Assembly: GCF_002807685.1 (NCBI RefSeq)
Contig: NZ_PEAX01000003.1
Coordinates: 675,565-739,564 of the forward strand
Reading direction: 5' to 3'
Origin: Neoalteromonas flava
Lineage (GTDB): Bacteria > Pseudomonadota > Gammaproteobacteria > Enterobacterales > Alteromonadaceae
DNA: 64,000 nucleotides
Shown one piece after another: positions 48,160 to 56,810 of the stretch. The notes beneath the pieces were generated by a model that saw only the letters and a program-made list of their open reading frames with translations, searched no databases and had not been told where the DNA came from. The translations under genes and the position numbers were made by a program. Every line of letters starts with the position of its first letter. The first letter of the stretch is position 1.

Positions 48160-48341
48160 GAGTTTTCAGACTCCTGTGTCTTATTTTTTGTGTTCTTGTG
48201 GTTTTCTTCATCGGCAAACACTAGGTTTGCAGCCTCGTCAAATTTCTTCTTGTTGCGACTACTAAACGCCCACAAGACTACGCCGATGAAGGAAACGAAT
48301 ACGATGACAGTAAAGATGCTGCCGATTACACCTTGATCCAT
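48156..48341 (-). CDS. ccoQ: cbb3-type oxidase subunit CcoQ
   Basis: A 61-residue single-helix protein (about 6-26) followed by a basic and then acidic tail (SSRNKKKFDEAANLVFADEE), typical of CcoQ. It stabilises the complex, mainly CcoP. Gene spacing is two bases to ccoO and a four-base overlap with ccoP. Confidence 0.93.
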   Translation of the reverse strand: MDQGVIGSIFTVIVFVSFIGVVLWAFSSRNKKKFDEAANLVFADEENHKNTKNKTQESENS

Positions 48342-48343
48342 AA

Positions 48344-48949
48344 CTATTTCAAATGTGTTCCAAGCGATTGAAGGTATGCAATAAGCGCTTCCATTTCAGT
48401 TTTACCCTGAACGGCAGCTTTTGCGCCGGCAATATCTTCATCGGTGTACGGAACACCCAAATTTTTGAAGATTTGCAATTTCTTACCCGTTTCCTCGCCA
48501 GTAAGCACGGTGTCCTGTAGCCATGGATAGCCAGGCATATTAGACTCTGGAACCACATCACGCGGATTGATCAAATGAACTCGGTGCCACTCATCACTGT
48601 AGCGACCGCCCACGCGCGCCAAATCAGGCCCCGTACGTTTAGACCCCCACAGGAAGGGGCGCTCCCAAACAGATTCACCAGCCACTGAATAGTGACCATA
48701 ACGTTCAGTTTCAGCACGGAATGGACGGATCATCTGACTGTGGCAGCCATAACAGCCTTCACGGATGTATATATCTCGTCCTTCCATTTCTAATGCAGTG
48801 TAAGGGCGCAAGCCTGTCACTGGCTCCATAGTTTGTTGTTGAAACATTAGCGGCGTGATTTGCACCATCGCACCAAAACTGATCGCCACTAAAATTAGAA
48901 CGGTTAAAAGTCCAACGTTCTTTTCAATTATCTCATGTGGATTAGCCAT
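48344..48949 (-). CDS. ccoO: cbb3-type cytochrome c oxidase subunit II (monoheme c)
   Basis: A 201-residue membrane-anchored cytochrome c. N-terminal helix about 13-33; heme motif GCYGCHSQM (CxxCH) and distal Met in SNMPGYPWL. The segment [19 protein letters not shown] is highly conserved in FixO/CcoO. It starts 11 bp after the ccoN stop. Confidence 0.97.
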   Translation of the reverse strand: MANPHEIIEKNVGLLTVLILVAISFGAMVQITPLMFQQQTMEPVTGLRPYTALEMEGRDIYIREGCYGCHSQMIRPFRAETERYGHYSVAGESVWERPFLWGSKRTGPDLARVGGRYSDEWHRVHLINPRDVVPESNMPGYPWLQDTVLTGEETGKKLQIFKNLGVPYTDEDIAGAKAAVQGKTEMEALIAYLQSLGTHLK

Positions 48950-48960
48950 TTTCTTACTCC

Positions 48961-50394
48961 TTACGCTGCTTGACTAGCAGGCTCTTGGCCAATGCTTTCT
49001 TTAGGGGCACGAATGGTCATGTAGGCATTGTAAGCCATGATAAGCATACCGATTACAATGAACACACCACCTAAGAAACGAACAACATAGAACGGCTTAG
49101 AAGCTTCTAGTGACTCAACAAAGCTGTATGTCAGAGTACCGTCGGCGTTGACTGCACGCCACATAAGTCCTTGCAGTACGCCCGAAATCCACATTGCTAC
49201 GATGTACAACACAACACCAATGGTTGTTAACCAGAAATGGACATTAATCAATTTGGTCGAATACATGCCGCGTTGACCAAACAGAACTGGGATCAAGTGA
49301 TAGATCGAACCAATGGATACCATAGCAACCCAACCTAACGCACCGGAATGAACGTGACCGACAGTCCAGTCAGTGTAATGCGATAGCGCATTAACCGTTT
49401 TGATACTCATCATGGGTCCTTCAAAAGTCGACATGCCGTAGAAAGACAACGAGACTATGAGGAAGCGTAGTACTGGATCTGTGCGCAGTTTATGCCACGC
49501 TCCTGAGAGTGTCATGATCCCGTTGATCATTCCACCCCACGAAGGTACGAACAGAATCAATGACATCACCATACCTAACGACTGGGTCCAGTCGGGCAGA
49601 GCAGTGTAGTGTAAGTGGTGAGGACCGGCCCAGATATAGAGTGAGATAAGGGCCCAAAAATGTACGATAGAAAGGCGGTAACTATAGACTGGGCGACCGG
49701 CCTGTTTCGGAACGAAATAATACATCATGCCCAAAAAGCCAGCTGTCAGAAAGAAACCTACCGCGTTATGCCCGTACCACCACTGCATCATAGCATCTAC
49801 GGCACCAGCATAAATAGAATAAGACTTAGTGAAAGATAGTGGGATTGCCATACTGTTACCAATATGAAGCACCGCTACTGTCAACATAAACGCGCCTAAA
49901 AACCAGTTAGCAACATAAATATGAGACGTCCGTCGAATCACCAGGGTGCCAAAAAAGTTAATAATGTAGGCAACCCAGACCAAAGCAATAAGGATGTCAA
50001 TTGGCCACTCAAGTTCAGCATACTCTTTACCACCAGTAATTCCCAAGGGCAGCGTAATCACTGCACTTACAATTACTGCTTGCCAACCCCAGAATGTGAA
50101 GGCTGCGAGCTTGTCGCTGAACAGGCGTACCTGACACGTACGTTGTACGATGTAATAGGATGTAGCAAATAGTGCACACCCACCGAAGGCAAAAATTACG
50201 GCATTGGTGTGTAGCGGACGCAATCGAGAGTAGGTTAACCACGGGAGGTCAAAGTTTAATGCGGGTGCGAACAACTGCGCCGCAATCAAAACTCCAACGG
50301 TCATCCCAATGATACCCCAGATGATTGTCATCACGGTAAATTGCCGAACTACTTTATAATTGTAATCTGGCTGTGCTTGGCTGATTTCACTCAT
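48961..50394 (-). CDS. ccoN: cbb3-type cytochrome c oxidase subunit I (catalytic)
   Basis: A 477-residue heme-copper oxidase with about 12 transmembrane helices. Metal-ligand histidines lie in [30 protein letters not shown] and [14 protein letters not shown]. It reduces oxygen with high affinity at the inner membrane. I prefer ATG 50394 (MSEISQAQ), seven codons after an upstream TTG. First gene of ccoNOQP; an FNR box lies about 145 bp upstream. Confidence 0.96.
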   Translation of the reverse strand: MSEISQAQPDYNYKVVRQFTVMTIIWGIIGMTVGVLIAAQLFAPALNFDLPWLTYSRLRPLHTNAVIFAFGGCALFATSYYIVQRTCQVRLFSDKLAAFTFWGWQAVIVSAVITLPLGITGGKEYAELEWPIDILIALVWVAYIINFFGTLVIRRTSHIYVANWFLGAFMLTVAVLHIGNSMAIPLSFTKSYSIYAGAVDAMMQWWYGHNAVGFFLTAGFLGMMYYFVPKQAGRPVYSYRLSIVHFWALISLYIWAGPHHLHYTALPDWTQSLGMVMSLILFVPSWGGMINGIMTLSGAWHKLRTDPVLRFLIVSLSFYGMSTFEGPMMSIKTVNALSHYTDWTVGHVHSGALGWVAMVSIGSIYHLIPVLFGQRGMYSTKLINVHFWLTTIGVVLYIVAMWISGVLQGLMWRAVNADGTLTYSFVESLEASKPFYVVRFLGGVFIVIGMLIMAYNAYMTIRAPKESIGQEPASQAA

Positions 50395-50537
50395 TTGACG
50401 GATCTTCCACTGCAATTTAAAAAAGTGTATTCACTGTGTCCTTGGCAGTTTTTGCTTTATTTATAGCCACCAAGTGGTTTTTGACCTTGCGATAATAATG
50501 CTTTTAAATACATAAAGATACCTAAAGCACATTTCCG

Positions 50538-50551
50538 TTGATCTCGGTCAA
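50538..50551 (-). promoter_or_regulatory. FNR box of the ccoNOQP promoter
   Basis: TTGAT-CTCG-GTCAA matches TTGAT-N4-ATCAA at 9 of 10 positions. On the minus strand a candidate -10 TATGTA lies at 50514-50509, which places the box centre near -41.5, the class II FNR activator position. This is the expected arrangement for an oxygen-limited cbb3 operon. Confidence 0.7.
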
Positions 50552-50594
50552 TAAACGCAAGCTAAACGTTAAGAACAGGTTAAAAAGTCGTTAC

Positions 50595-51056
50595 ATGTCG
50601 CTGCAAAAACATACAGTCAGTTGGGTTTTCATTACTTTTCTGATTATGACATTTATATTCATAAAATTTGCCATACTCACAAGTGAGGAAACCTCGAATC
50701 TCAGTCAGATAAATATAGCACCTACTGCGAATTGCATCATTCAGAATAATGTTTGTACTTGGACGCATAACGAACAAAAATTCGAATTTACCTTTGTGTC
50801 GTCGCCTGCAGTCGAAGAAGAGACGCTTTTTCGTCTCGTATCTGATCAGCCATTATCAATCTCACGCGCTTGGGTTGAAGGTATCAACATGTACATGGGC
50901 AAAACGCCAGTGCTCGCGAATACAGTCAATGAGAATTCTTTTTCTGGTGTGTTTTTTCTTGGGAGCTGTAACCAAGCACAGATGCGCTGGTTATTGGTCA
51001 TCGAGGTAGCAGGAAAGCTGGAGCCAATGAAACTCCAGTTTTCCACTCAACAGTAG
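50595..51056 (+). CDS. Small membrane-anchored periplasmic protein, unknown function
   Basis: A 153-residue protein divergent from ccoN. A transmembrane helix or uncleaved signal (about 9-28, WVFITFLIMTFIFIKFA) is followed by a periplasmic domain with cysteines at about 48, 54 and 125 (NCIIQNNVC, GSCNQ). I do not recognise the family. The start ATG 50595 is chosen over an in-frame TTG that lies inside the FNR box. Its position next to ccoN hints at a link with the oxidase, but that is inference. Confidence 0.7.
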   Translation: MSLQKHTVSWVFITFLIMTFIFIKFAILTSEETSNLSQINIAPTANCIIQNNVCTWTHNEQKFEFTFVSSPAVEEETLFRLVSDQPLSISRAWVEGINMYMGKTPVLANTVNENSFSGVFFLGSCNQAQMRWLLVIEVAGKLEPMKLQFSTQQ

Positions 51057-51058
51057 GG

Positions 51059-51526
51059 TTAAATTTGCGATTGTAGATAATTAGGTAAACCTAAGCGTTT
51101 AATTAAACCCAATTGCTGCTCTAACCAATAAGCATGATCCATTTCTGTATCGTCTAAAAGTGTTAATAAAACATCACGGGTGACAAAATCTTCTTCACTC
51201 TCTGCCAAAGCAATGACTTCACGTAACTTTTCTGCTACTTCGTATTCGACACGTAAATCACTTTCAAGCATTTCTGGTACATCTTTACCAACTTTAAAGC
51301 CAACACGGGTTTGCATATCAGGAACGCCCTCAAGAAAGAGAATGCGTTCAATCAATTTAGTCGCATGACCGCGCTCATCATCGAATTCGTGATTAATGCG
51401 CTCGTATAACTTGTTGAGTCCCCAATCTTGATACATTTGAGAATGGATAAAATACTGATCCATTGCCGCTAATTCATATCCGAGTAGGGCATTTAGACCT
51501 GCAATCACATTAGATTTACCTTGCAT
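51059..51526 (-). CDS. bfr: Bacterioferritin subunit with ferroxidase centre, lacking heme Met
   Basis: A 155-residue Bfr. Aligned to E. coli Bfr, the ferroxidase ligands E18, E51, H54, E94, E127 and H130 are kept (DERGHAT; TEMDHAYW), but heme-ligand Met52 is Arg. It should oxidise Fe(II) but not bind heme by itself. It directly follows a second bfr gene with the opposite pattern, one base away, so the two likely form a mixed 24-mer for iron storage. Confidence 0.93.
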   Translation of the reverse strand: MQGKSNVIAGLNALLGYELAAMDQYFIHSQMYQDWGLNKLYERINHEFDDERGHATKLIERILFLEGVPDMQTRVGFKVGKDVPEMLESDLRVEYEVAEKLREVIALAESEEDFVTRDVLLTLLDDTEMDHAYWLEQQLGLIKRLGLPNYLQSQI

Positions 51527-51527
51527 T

Positions 51528-52004
51528 TTATTCCTCCTCTATCACTTGGGTTTGCAGATAGTTTTCAATGCCCAGTGAACTTATTTGGTACTGTTGAGTT
51601 TCTAACCAATCAACATACTCTTCTTCATATTCGAGTATTTCTTCAAGCACATCTCGACTCACGTAGTCTTGCTTCTCTTCACACAAGGCGATAGCGCGCT
51701 TAAGAACCGGTATTTGCTCCAGCTCAAAATCCATATCACACTGCATCATTTCGGTGGTTTCTTCGCCGATGTATAATTTTCCGAGTCTTTGTAAATTCGG
51801 TAGTCCTTCTAAAAACAAAATGCGTTCGATTAGCTCATCGGCTTGCTTCATATCTTTAATCGATTTCTTGTAAGCCGCGTCGTTGAGTCGCTTGAGACCC
51901 CAGTTTTTATACATGCGGGCATGTAGAAAGTATTGATTAATGGACGTTAGCTCGCTGGTAAGAACTTCATTTAAAACGGCAATAACCTTGCTGTCCCCTC
52001 GCAT
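51528..52004 (-). CDS. bfr: Bacterioferritin subunit with heme Met, degenerate ferroxidase centre
   Basis: A 158-residue Bfr very similar to E. coli Bfr at the start ([20 protein letters not shown]). Met52 is present (KDMKQAD), so heme can be bound between subunits, but ferroxidase ligands H54 and H130 are replaced by Gln and Tyr, and E51 by Asp. It should therefore serve heme-mediated iron release within a heteropolymer with the neighbouring subunit. A Fur-like box lies about 90 bp upstream. Confidence 0.93.
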   Translation of the reverse strand: MRGDSKVIAVLNEVLTSELTSINQYFLHARMYKNWGLKRLNDAAYKKSIKDMKQADELIERILFLEGLPNLQRLGKLYIGEETTEMMQCDMDFELEQIPVLKRAIALCEEKQDYVSRDVLEEILEYEEEYVDWLETQQYQISSLGIENYLQTQVIEEE

Positions 52005-52094
52005 AGGATCTCCACTCGATTGATTATTTTTTTCAGTATAGACTCAAACACCAATAAAATCACATTTTTCTTTTAAAAACATATAGATACAAAG

Positions 52095-52109
52095 TGATAA
52101 CGATTATCA
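52095..52109 (-). promoter_or_regulatory. Fur-box-like palindrome upstream of bfr pair
   Basis: TGATAAC-G-ATTATCA is a 7-1-7 inverted repeat with one mismatch, the core form of a Fur site. It is 91-105 bp before the first bfr start and 36 bp past the Kef-type gene stop, so bfr is the likely target. Confidence 0.65.
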
Positions 52110-52144
52110 ATTAGGCTTCTATTCCTATTTGTATCAACGCGGTA

Positions 52145-53719
52145 TTAGGAATGTCCAGGGTCGACAAATTCCAGACTTTCTTCAGCGAAGCCAAGACCTG
52201 CCTCTTTAAAAAAGTTGAAAACTTTATCTACACCACTTTGTTGCAGCAGCGGAACTTCATCTTCGTAGCGAGCAATGGCCGCAATTTTTCCACTGAAATT
52301 AACGCTTTTGAGTTGTTGCGCGATATTAATCGCATCTTCAATCGATGGTAAAGCTAGCATAACCAACTGCACGTTACTGATGTCCAAACATTCCCACAAA
52401 TCGGCATCTTCGCCATCGCCATTAATTACCTGTAATCCTTGTTGCTGCAATTTGTGGATTTTGTTTTGATCGGCATCCATTCCCCATACTTCATCTCCAA
52501 CAAGCTTAGACAGTGAAGAAAACGCCCCCATTCCCACTCGTCCCATACCAACAATCAAGAACCTACCGTTATCCATTACGGGGTACAGATCCTCTGGCAG
52601 CCGACGTGACTTTTCCCAGCGCTTCAACCACACATTATAACGACCATAAATAGTGTGCGCTGAGCGATAGGCAATGCTGGTCATCACAAAAGACAATGAT
52701 ACCGCAAGGGCGATGATCACCAGCCAATCGGTAGACATTAAACCTAATGAAACTGCTACCGCTGCCACAATCAAACCAAACTCGCTATAGTTTGACATTA
52801 CTAAGCCGGTTAGAAAACTGGTGCGCGCACGCAACCGCAAAGTGCTTAAGAGTGCGTAAAACAACAAGTATTTTAACGGTAGCAATAGGGCGATCCCTAA
52901 GGCTAGCAAGAACATATCAAAAGAAGGCAGGGCGGTTAGACCGATGCTAATAAAGAATCCAATCAAAAAGAGATCTTTGAAGCTGAGCAAAGCTTTTACC
53001 ATTTCCGCAGATTTAGCATGACTTGCTAGTAACAAGCCCATTACCAAAGCACCTAAGTCTCCCTTCACTCCAACTAATTCAAAAAGTTGATAACCACCTA
53101 AAGCAAATATCAAACCGGTCAGTGGCAGTAATTCACCGTGACCAGATGCATTCACCACACGGCCAAGAATTCTGCGAAATGGAATTAACAAAACCAACGC
53201 GAGGGCCCAAATTTCTGGCAATTCCCCGGTCGCAACAACCAGAAATACAACCGCAAAAATATCCTGCATAACCAGGATACCCATGGCAACTTTGCCGTGT
53301 CGGGTTTTACTTTCACCATTTTCTTCCAGTACTTTCATGACACAGACCGTGCTGGAAAAACTCAACGCGAAAACAATTAACGCTGTGGTGCTTAGACTGA
53401 TATCAACAATATATTGCAAGCCTGAATATGAGAGCATGATCAGCAACACACCTGCCAATGCCATCCACAAACCGGTATGGACAACACTACCTAACCATAC
53501 TTCGCGCTTAGCCAAGTCTTGCATATTGAGTTTTAGACCGATCGTAAACAACATAATCGTAATACCGAGTGCAGCAATCTGATCAATCGTCGCGTTACTT
53601 TGAAAACCGAGAGCATGGAGAATAAAGCCCGCAGCTAAGTAACCGACTAGCGGTGGAATACCTAATTGTTTAACGCCTAATCCGCAGATAAACGCGAACA
53701 GCAGCAAAATGTACTCCAT
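52145..53719 (-). CDS. CPA2-family cation/proton antiporter with RCK (TrkA-N) domain (Kef-type)
   Basis: A 524-residue protein: about 12 transmembrane helices (1-375) with the GxLLxG-type and VMQDIFAVV motifs of monovalent cation:proton antiporters, then a cytoplasmic TrkA-N/RCK domain starting FLIVGMGRVGMGAF that binds nucleotide. Likely a K+/H+ or Na+/H+ exchanger controlled by NAD(H) or glutathione adducts. I chose ATG 53719, which has AAGGAG upstream; an earlier start would add 27 residues. Confidence 0.88.
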   Translation of the reverse strand: MEYILLLFAFICGLGVKQLGIPPLVGYLAAGFILHALGFQSNATIDQIAALGITIMLFTIGLKLNMQDLAKREVWLGSVVHTGLWMALAGVLLIMLSYSGLQYIVDISLSTTALIVFALSFSSTVCVMKVLEENGESKTRHGKVAMGILVMQDIFAVVFLVVATGELPEIWALALVLLIPFRRILGRVVNASGHGELLPLTGLIFALGGYQLFELVGVKGDLGALVMGLLLASHAKSAEMVKALLSFKDLFLIGFFISIGLTALPSFDMFLLALGIALLLPLKYLLFYALLSTLRLRARTSFLTGLVMSNYSEFGLIVAAVAVSLGLMSTDWLVIIALAVSLSFVMTSIAYRSAHTIYGRYNVWLKRWEKSRRLPEDLYPVMDNGRFLIVGMGRVGMGAFSSLSKLVGDEVWGMDADQNKIHKLQQQGLQVINGDGEDADLWECLDISNVQLVMLALPSIEDAINIAQQLKSVNFSGKIAAIARYEDEVPLLQQSGVDKVFNFFKEAGLGFAEESLEFVDPGHS

Positions 53720-53814
53720 ACCTGAATGGCTCCTTATTGGAAGAGTAAAGAATAGGTAATGCAATAATAAGAGTGTGGTAAAAAAAGCAAGTCGTTGCAA
53801 TAGGCAACATTGGC

Positions 53815-54204
53815 TCAGTGTTTGTCTTTCAAACGTTCAGACAAAGCATTCAGCTCCATTAGCAACGCATTTTCTTTAATGCGCAGAGCGCCTAGTTCAA
53901 AAGTAATCTCTGCCTCACGCTGTTTGACTTGCTCATAGGTCATGTCGCGCGTAGCAAGAGGTGTCGTTGTTCCTGTGTGTCGGGGGGCAGGCGCGGTCGT
54001 CCGAGCTTCCTGCTCACGCTTAACCTTATTTCTTTCTGCACGATCGATAAGTTCCAACTTGTCCGCAAAACGAGCCAACGCGACTCGATTGATATTTATC
54101 CCGAGTTCATGGCATTGTTCTAATGTTTTATCGTACTGACGATAGTTGTTAGCGCGTATTAAGCGTTTAACTAAATCGACCTTGTCGTCCTTCACCCGGT
54201 TCAC
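53815..54204 (-). CDS. Small charged protein, unknown function (weak resemblance to phage DUF3486)
   Basis: A 129-residue protein rich in Arg, Lys and Glu. The N-terminal half (VDLVKRLIRANNYRQYDKTLEQCHELGININRVALARFADKLE, of which the GI-N-RVALARF core is key) looks like a helix-turn-helix of the Mu gp27/DUF3486 sort; the C-terminal part (about 88-129) is a predicted coiled coil. A proline/threonine-rich linker joins them. The start is GTG; no good ribosome site is seen. No phage genes lie nearby. Function unknown. Confidence 0.55.
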   Translation of the reverse strand: MNRVKDDKVDLVKRLIRANNYRQYDKTLEQCHELGININRVALARFADKLELIDRAERNKVKREQEARTTAPAPRHTGTTTPLATRDMTYEQVKQREAEITFELGALRIKENALLMELNALSERLKDKH

Positions 54205-54264
54205 TCGTGCATAAATCTTGACCGATGAGGTTATATCGGCCGTTTGCGCTGAAAATTCAGTTGT

Positions 54265-55184
54265 TTATATCCTGTTTATATGGTGCTGTACAGCATAAGC
54301 GGTTCGTTTTGGCGCCTCTAGCATAGGCATGTGACCCAGGTCGTGCCAAACATGAACCGTGCATCCAAGTGCCTTTTGCCACGGTGTAGCGCCACTAACA
54401 TCGATCAGGTCATCCTTTGCCCCCCATATGATGAGGCTTGGACAACTTATTGTGCAGATTGATTGGGCTAACTGCGCGTTATCACGGTTAAAATCCTGGT
54501 AGATTTTGGCAAGTTCAAGCCTTCGTGCTATGTAATCATCAGCAGTCGAATCCTGCACTATACGCGGGAAATAGGGCGGGCGAGCCATTACCATTGTGTA
54601 AAAACGCTGAAAGTCAGCACGACTTTCCATTAGAAACGGGTTTTGACCCAGCGCAAGCATTCCTGCCATTAGCTCGGTTTGGGAGTGGCTATCCCAGCGG
54701 GGTCAATAACAGTTAATGAGAGTACTTGCTCTTGGTAATGGCTTGCTATATGAGCTGCAATCATCCCCCCCATTGAATTACCCACTGCATGGGCGTGTTC
54801 ATGGCCTAACATTTTCATCATAGAACAAACTCGCTGGGCTTGGGCGTCAATGCCATAATCCAGCTCAAGCACGTATCCAGTTTCGCCATGACCGGCCAGA
54901 TCAGGGATAACGACAAAATAGTCATGCGTAAAATGTCTTGCAAACCGCAGCCATACGGCATGATCAGCACTGAATCCATGGAGCAACAGCAACATGGGCT
55001 TTGAATTGTCTACGGATACCCAAACATGATGGATACAATCATCGACACGTATTGTTCGTTGCGTTAACCCGTAGACCCTAGCTTCGATATTACTTGACCA
55101 TCGGTACAAAAGACGCCCTAAACGAGGATACGTATACCAATAGGCGAAAGCGAGTAAGACAAGAAGAAAAATCAAGATAACCAT
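54265..55184 (-). pseudogene. Alpha/beta hydrolase split by a frameshift
   Basis: Two adjacent frames together make one alpha/beta hydrolase of about 305 residues. The first (54669-55184, 171 aa) has a membrane anchor (about 2-18), the oxyanion LLLHGFSAD and the nucleophile elbow GNSMGG. The second (54265-54669, 134 aa) carries the acid residue (WGAKDDLID) and the catalytic His (LGHMPML). The join reads CCC AAA CCG AGC TAA, then the other frame continues GAG CTA ATG; homology-like continuity suggests loss of one base in the AAA or CC run. The halves overlap by TAATG, so coupled expression of two chains is possible but unlikely to restore activity. Confidence 0.75.
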
Positions 55185-55241
55185 CTGTTTATTATATATT
55201 TCCTGTTCGTATTTATACTTTATTCAGGTTATGCGTAACCG

Positions 55242-56708
55242 CTAACTTATGAGTTTATGGTGAATAACTTTAAATCGTTTAGTTAATCTACGATAAGTGA
55301 AACTAAAACCAGGGAACATCGCTGTCACTTTTCCGCTGATACTCTTATACCATGAATGACATCCACCGGTTTGCCACACTGTATTCGCCATCTCTTTATG
55401 GATCATCGCGGTATAATTTGCTTCAGCCTCAGGAGTTACACAGATGCCTCTGGCATCATTCTGTTGGGCATACTGAATGGCGTCGAATATATAATTCATC
55501 TGCGATTCAATAATGAACAATGCTGAGGTGTGTCCTATGCCCGTATTAGGTCCTGTAACGAGAAAGAAATTGGGGCATTGCGGCACACATGTTCCCAGAT
55601 AGGCTCGTGGGTATTCATGCCAAAATTCTTGTAACGTTTGACCACCTTTACCAATAACAGGGTACGGAACTAGGCCATCAGTTGCATCAAAACCAGTGGC
55701 ATAAATGATCACATCCGTTGCAAGAACATCACCACGTACCGTTTTTATTGCATTCGGCATGATCTCGTTGATGCCATTCGTACGGTCATATAATTGGGAG
55801 TTCGGATGCGCGATAGCTGGGTAATAGCTGCTTGATACAATGACACGCTTACATCCGATGGTGAAGTCAGGCGTTAGTTTTTGGCGCAGTTGAGGATCAC
55901 GGATTTGCTTTCTAAGATGCTTAAGTGCTGGCCGTTTGCCAATAATATCTAACATTTTACGGGAATACTTAAAACCTAGAATACGGATCTCTAGTAGCCA
56001 GTATATTGCCACGCGCATCAGTTTGTAGATCCATCCGATGTTAAGTAGTTTTCTTTGCCATTTTGAAAACTGTATATCCCACCGAGGTAAGACCCAATGC
56101 GGCGTACGCTGGAACACATATAAGCAATCAACGTCGTCAACAATGGCAGGTATCACCTGAGCAGCACTCGCTCCGCTGCCAATAATCGCCACTTTTTTAT
56201 TCTTTAAATCAACAGAATGCTCCCAATCATTGGTATGAAATGTAGGTCCAGCAAACGTTTCTTGCCCGGGAAAATTGGGGATAACAGGCATACTTAATGG
56301 TCCCGACGCATTTATCACGTATTGGGCATATAAGGTTTCACTCTCATTAACTGTCACTTCCCAAACGCAACGATCTTCGAGCCATTTGAGTTGTGAGACA
56401 TTGGCTGAGCAGAGAGTCTTTTTTTGAAGTTGATAGCGTGTGTATATGTAGTCTGTATAAGCAGCAAGCTCCTGCTGCTCAGCAAACATACGCGACCAAT
56501 CATAGGGCTCAAAGGATAGGCTATACAGCAATGATTGCACGTCAACAGCGGCACCAGGATAAGTGTTTTGCTTCCAGGTACCACCGGTAAAACTGCGTCG
56601 TTCGAGAATGACGAAGTCGCTTATTTTATGACGTAAAAGATGAATGGCTGCGGTTTGTCCACCGAATCCACTGCCTATCACCACAGCAGTTAAAACATTT
56701 GATTCCAA
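55242..56708 (-). CDS. FAD-dependent monooxygenase (Baeyer-Villiger/flavin monooxygenase-like)
   Basis: A 488-residue two-dinucleotide-domain flavoprotein. FAD motif VIGSGFGGQTAA (10-21), FTGGTWKQNTYPGAAVD, the BVMO-like fingerprint FAGPTFHTNDWEH and NADPH motif IGSGASAAQ are present, with ATGFDATDG late. It should insert oxygen into ketones or hydroxylate small hydrophobic substrates. It lies 57 bp upstream of the split hydrolase on the same strand; BVMO plus hydrolase is a logical ketone-to-ester-to-acid pair. Confidence 0.88.
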   Translation of the reverse strand: MESNVLTAVVIGSGFGGQTAAIHLLRHKISDFVILERRSFTGGTWKQNTYPGAAVDVQSLLYSLSFEPYDWSRMFAEQQELAAYTDYIYTRYQLQKKTLCSANVSQLKWLEDRCVWEVTVNESETLYAQYVINASGPLSMPVIPNFPGQETFAGPTFHTNDWEHSVDLKNKKVAIIGSGASAAQVIPAIVDDVDCLYVFQRTPHWVLPRWDIQFSKWQRKLLNIGWIYKLMRVAIYWLLEIRILGFKYSRKMLDIIGKRPALKHLRKQIRDPQLRQKLTPDFTIGCKRVIVSSSYYPAIAHPNSQLYDRTNGINEIMPNAIKTVRGDVLATDVIIYATGFDATDGLVPYPVIGKGGQTLQEFWHEYPRAYLGTCVPQCPNFFLVTGPNTGIGHTSALFIIESQMNYIFDAIQYAQQNDARGICVTPEAEANYTAMIHKEMANTVWQTGGCHSWYKSISGKVTAMFPGFSFTYRRLTKRFKVIHHKLIS

Positions 56709-56810
56709 GTCAACGATACCTCATTAGATTTCAGTAATACTCTACTCAGCCTCTTGAATAGATGCTATACCTTTAAGCTAATTCAAAAAAATTACTCAGA
56801 CAGAGGAATG

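Noticed and set aside
54672..54690. CCCAAAC considered as a programmed -1 frameshift site in the split hydrolase
   Set aside because: In the zero frame the codons are CCC AAA, not the xxC CCA AAC phase needed for a slippery heptamer, and no downstream pseudoknot was evident.
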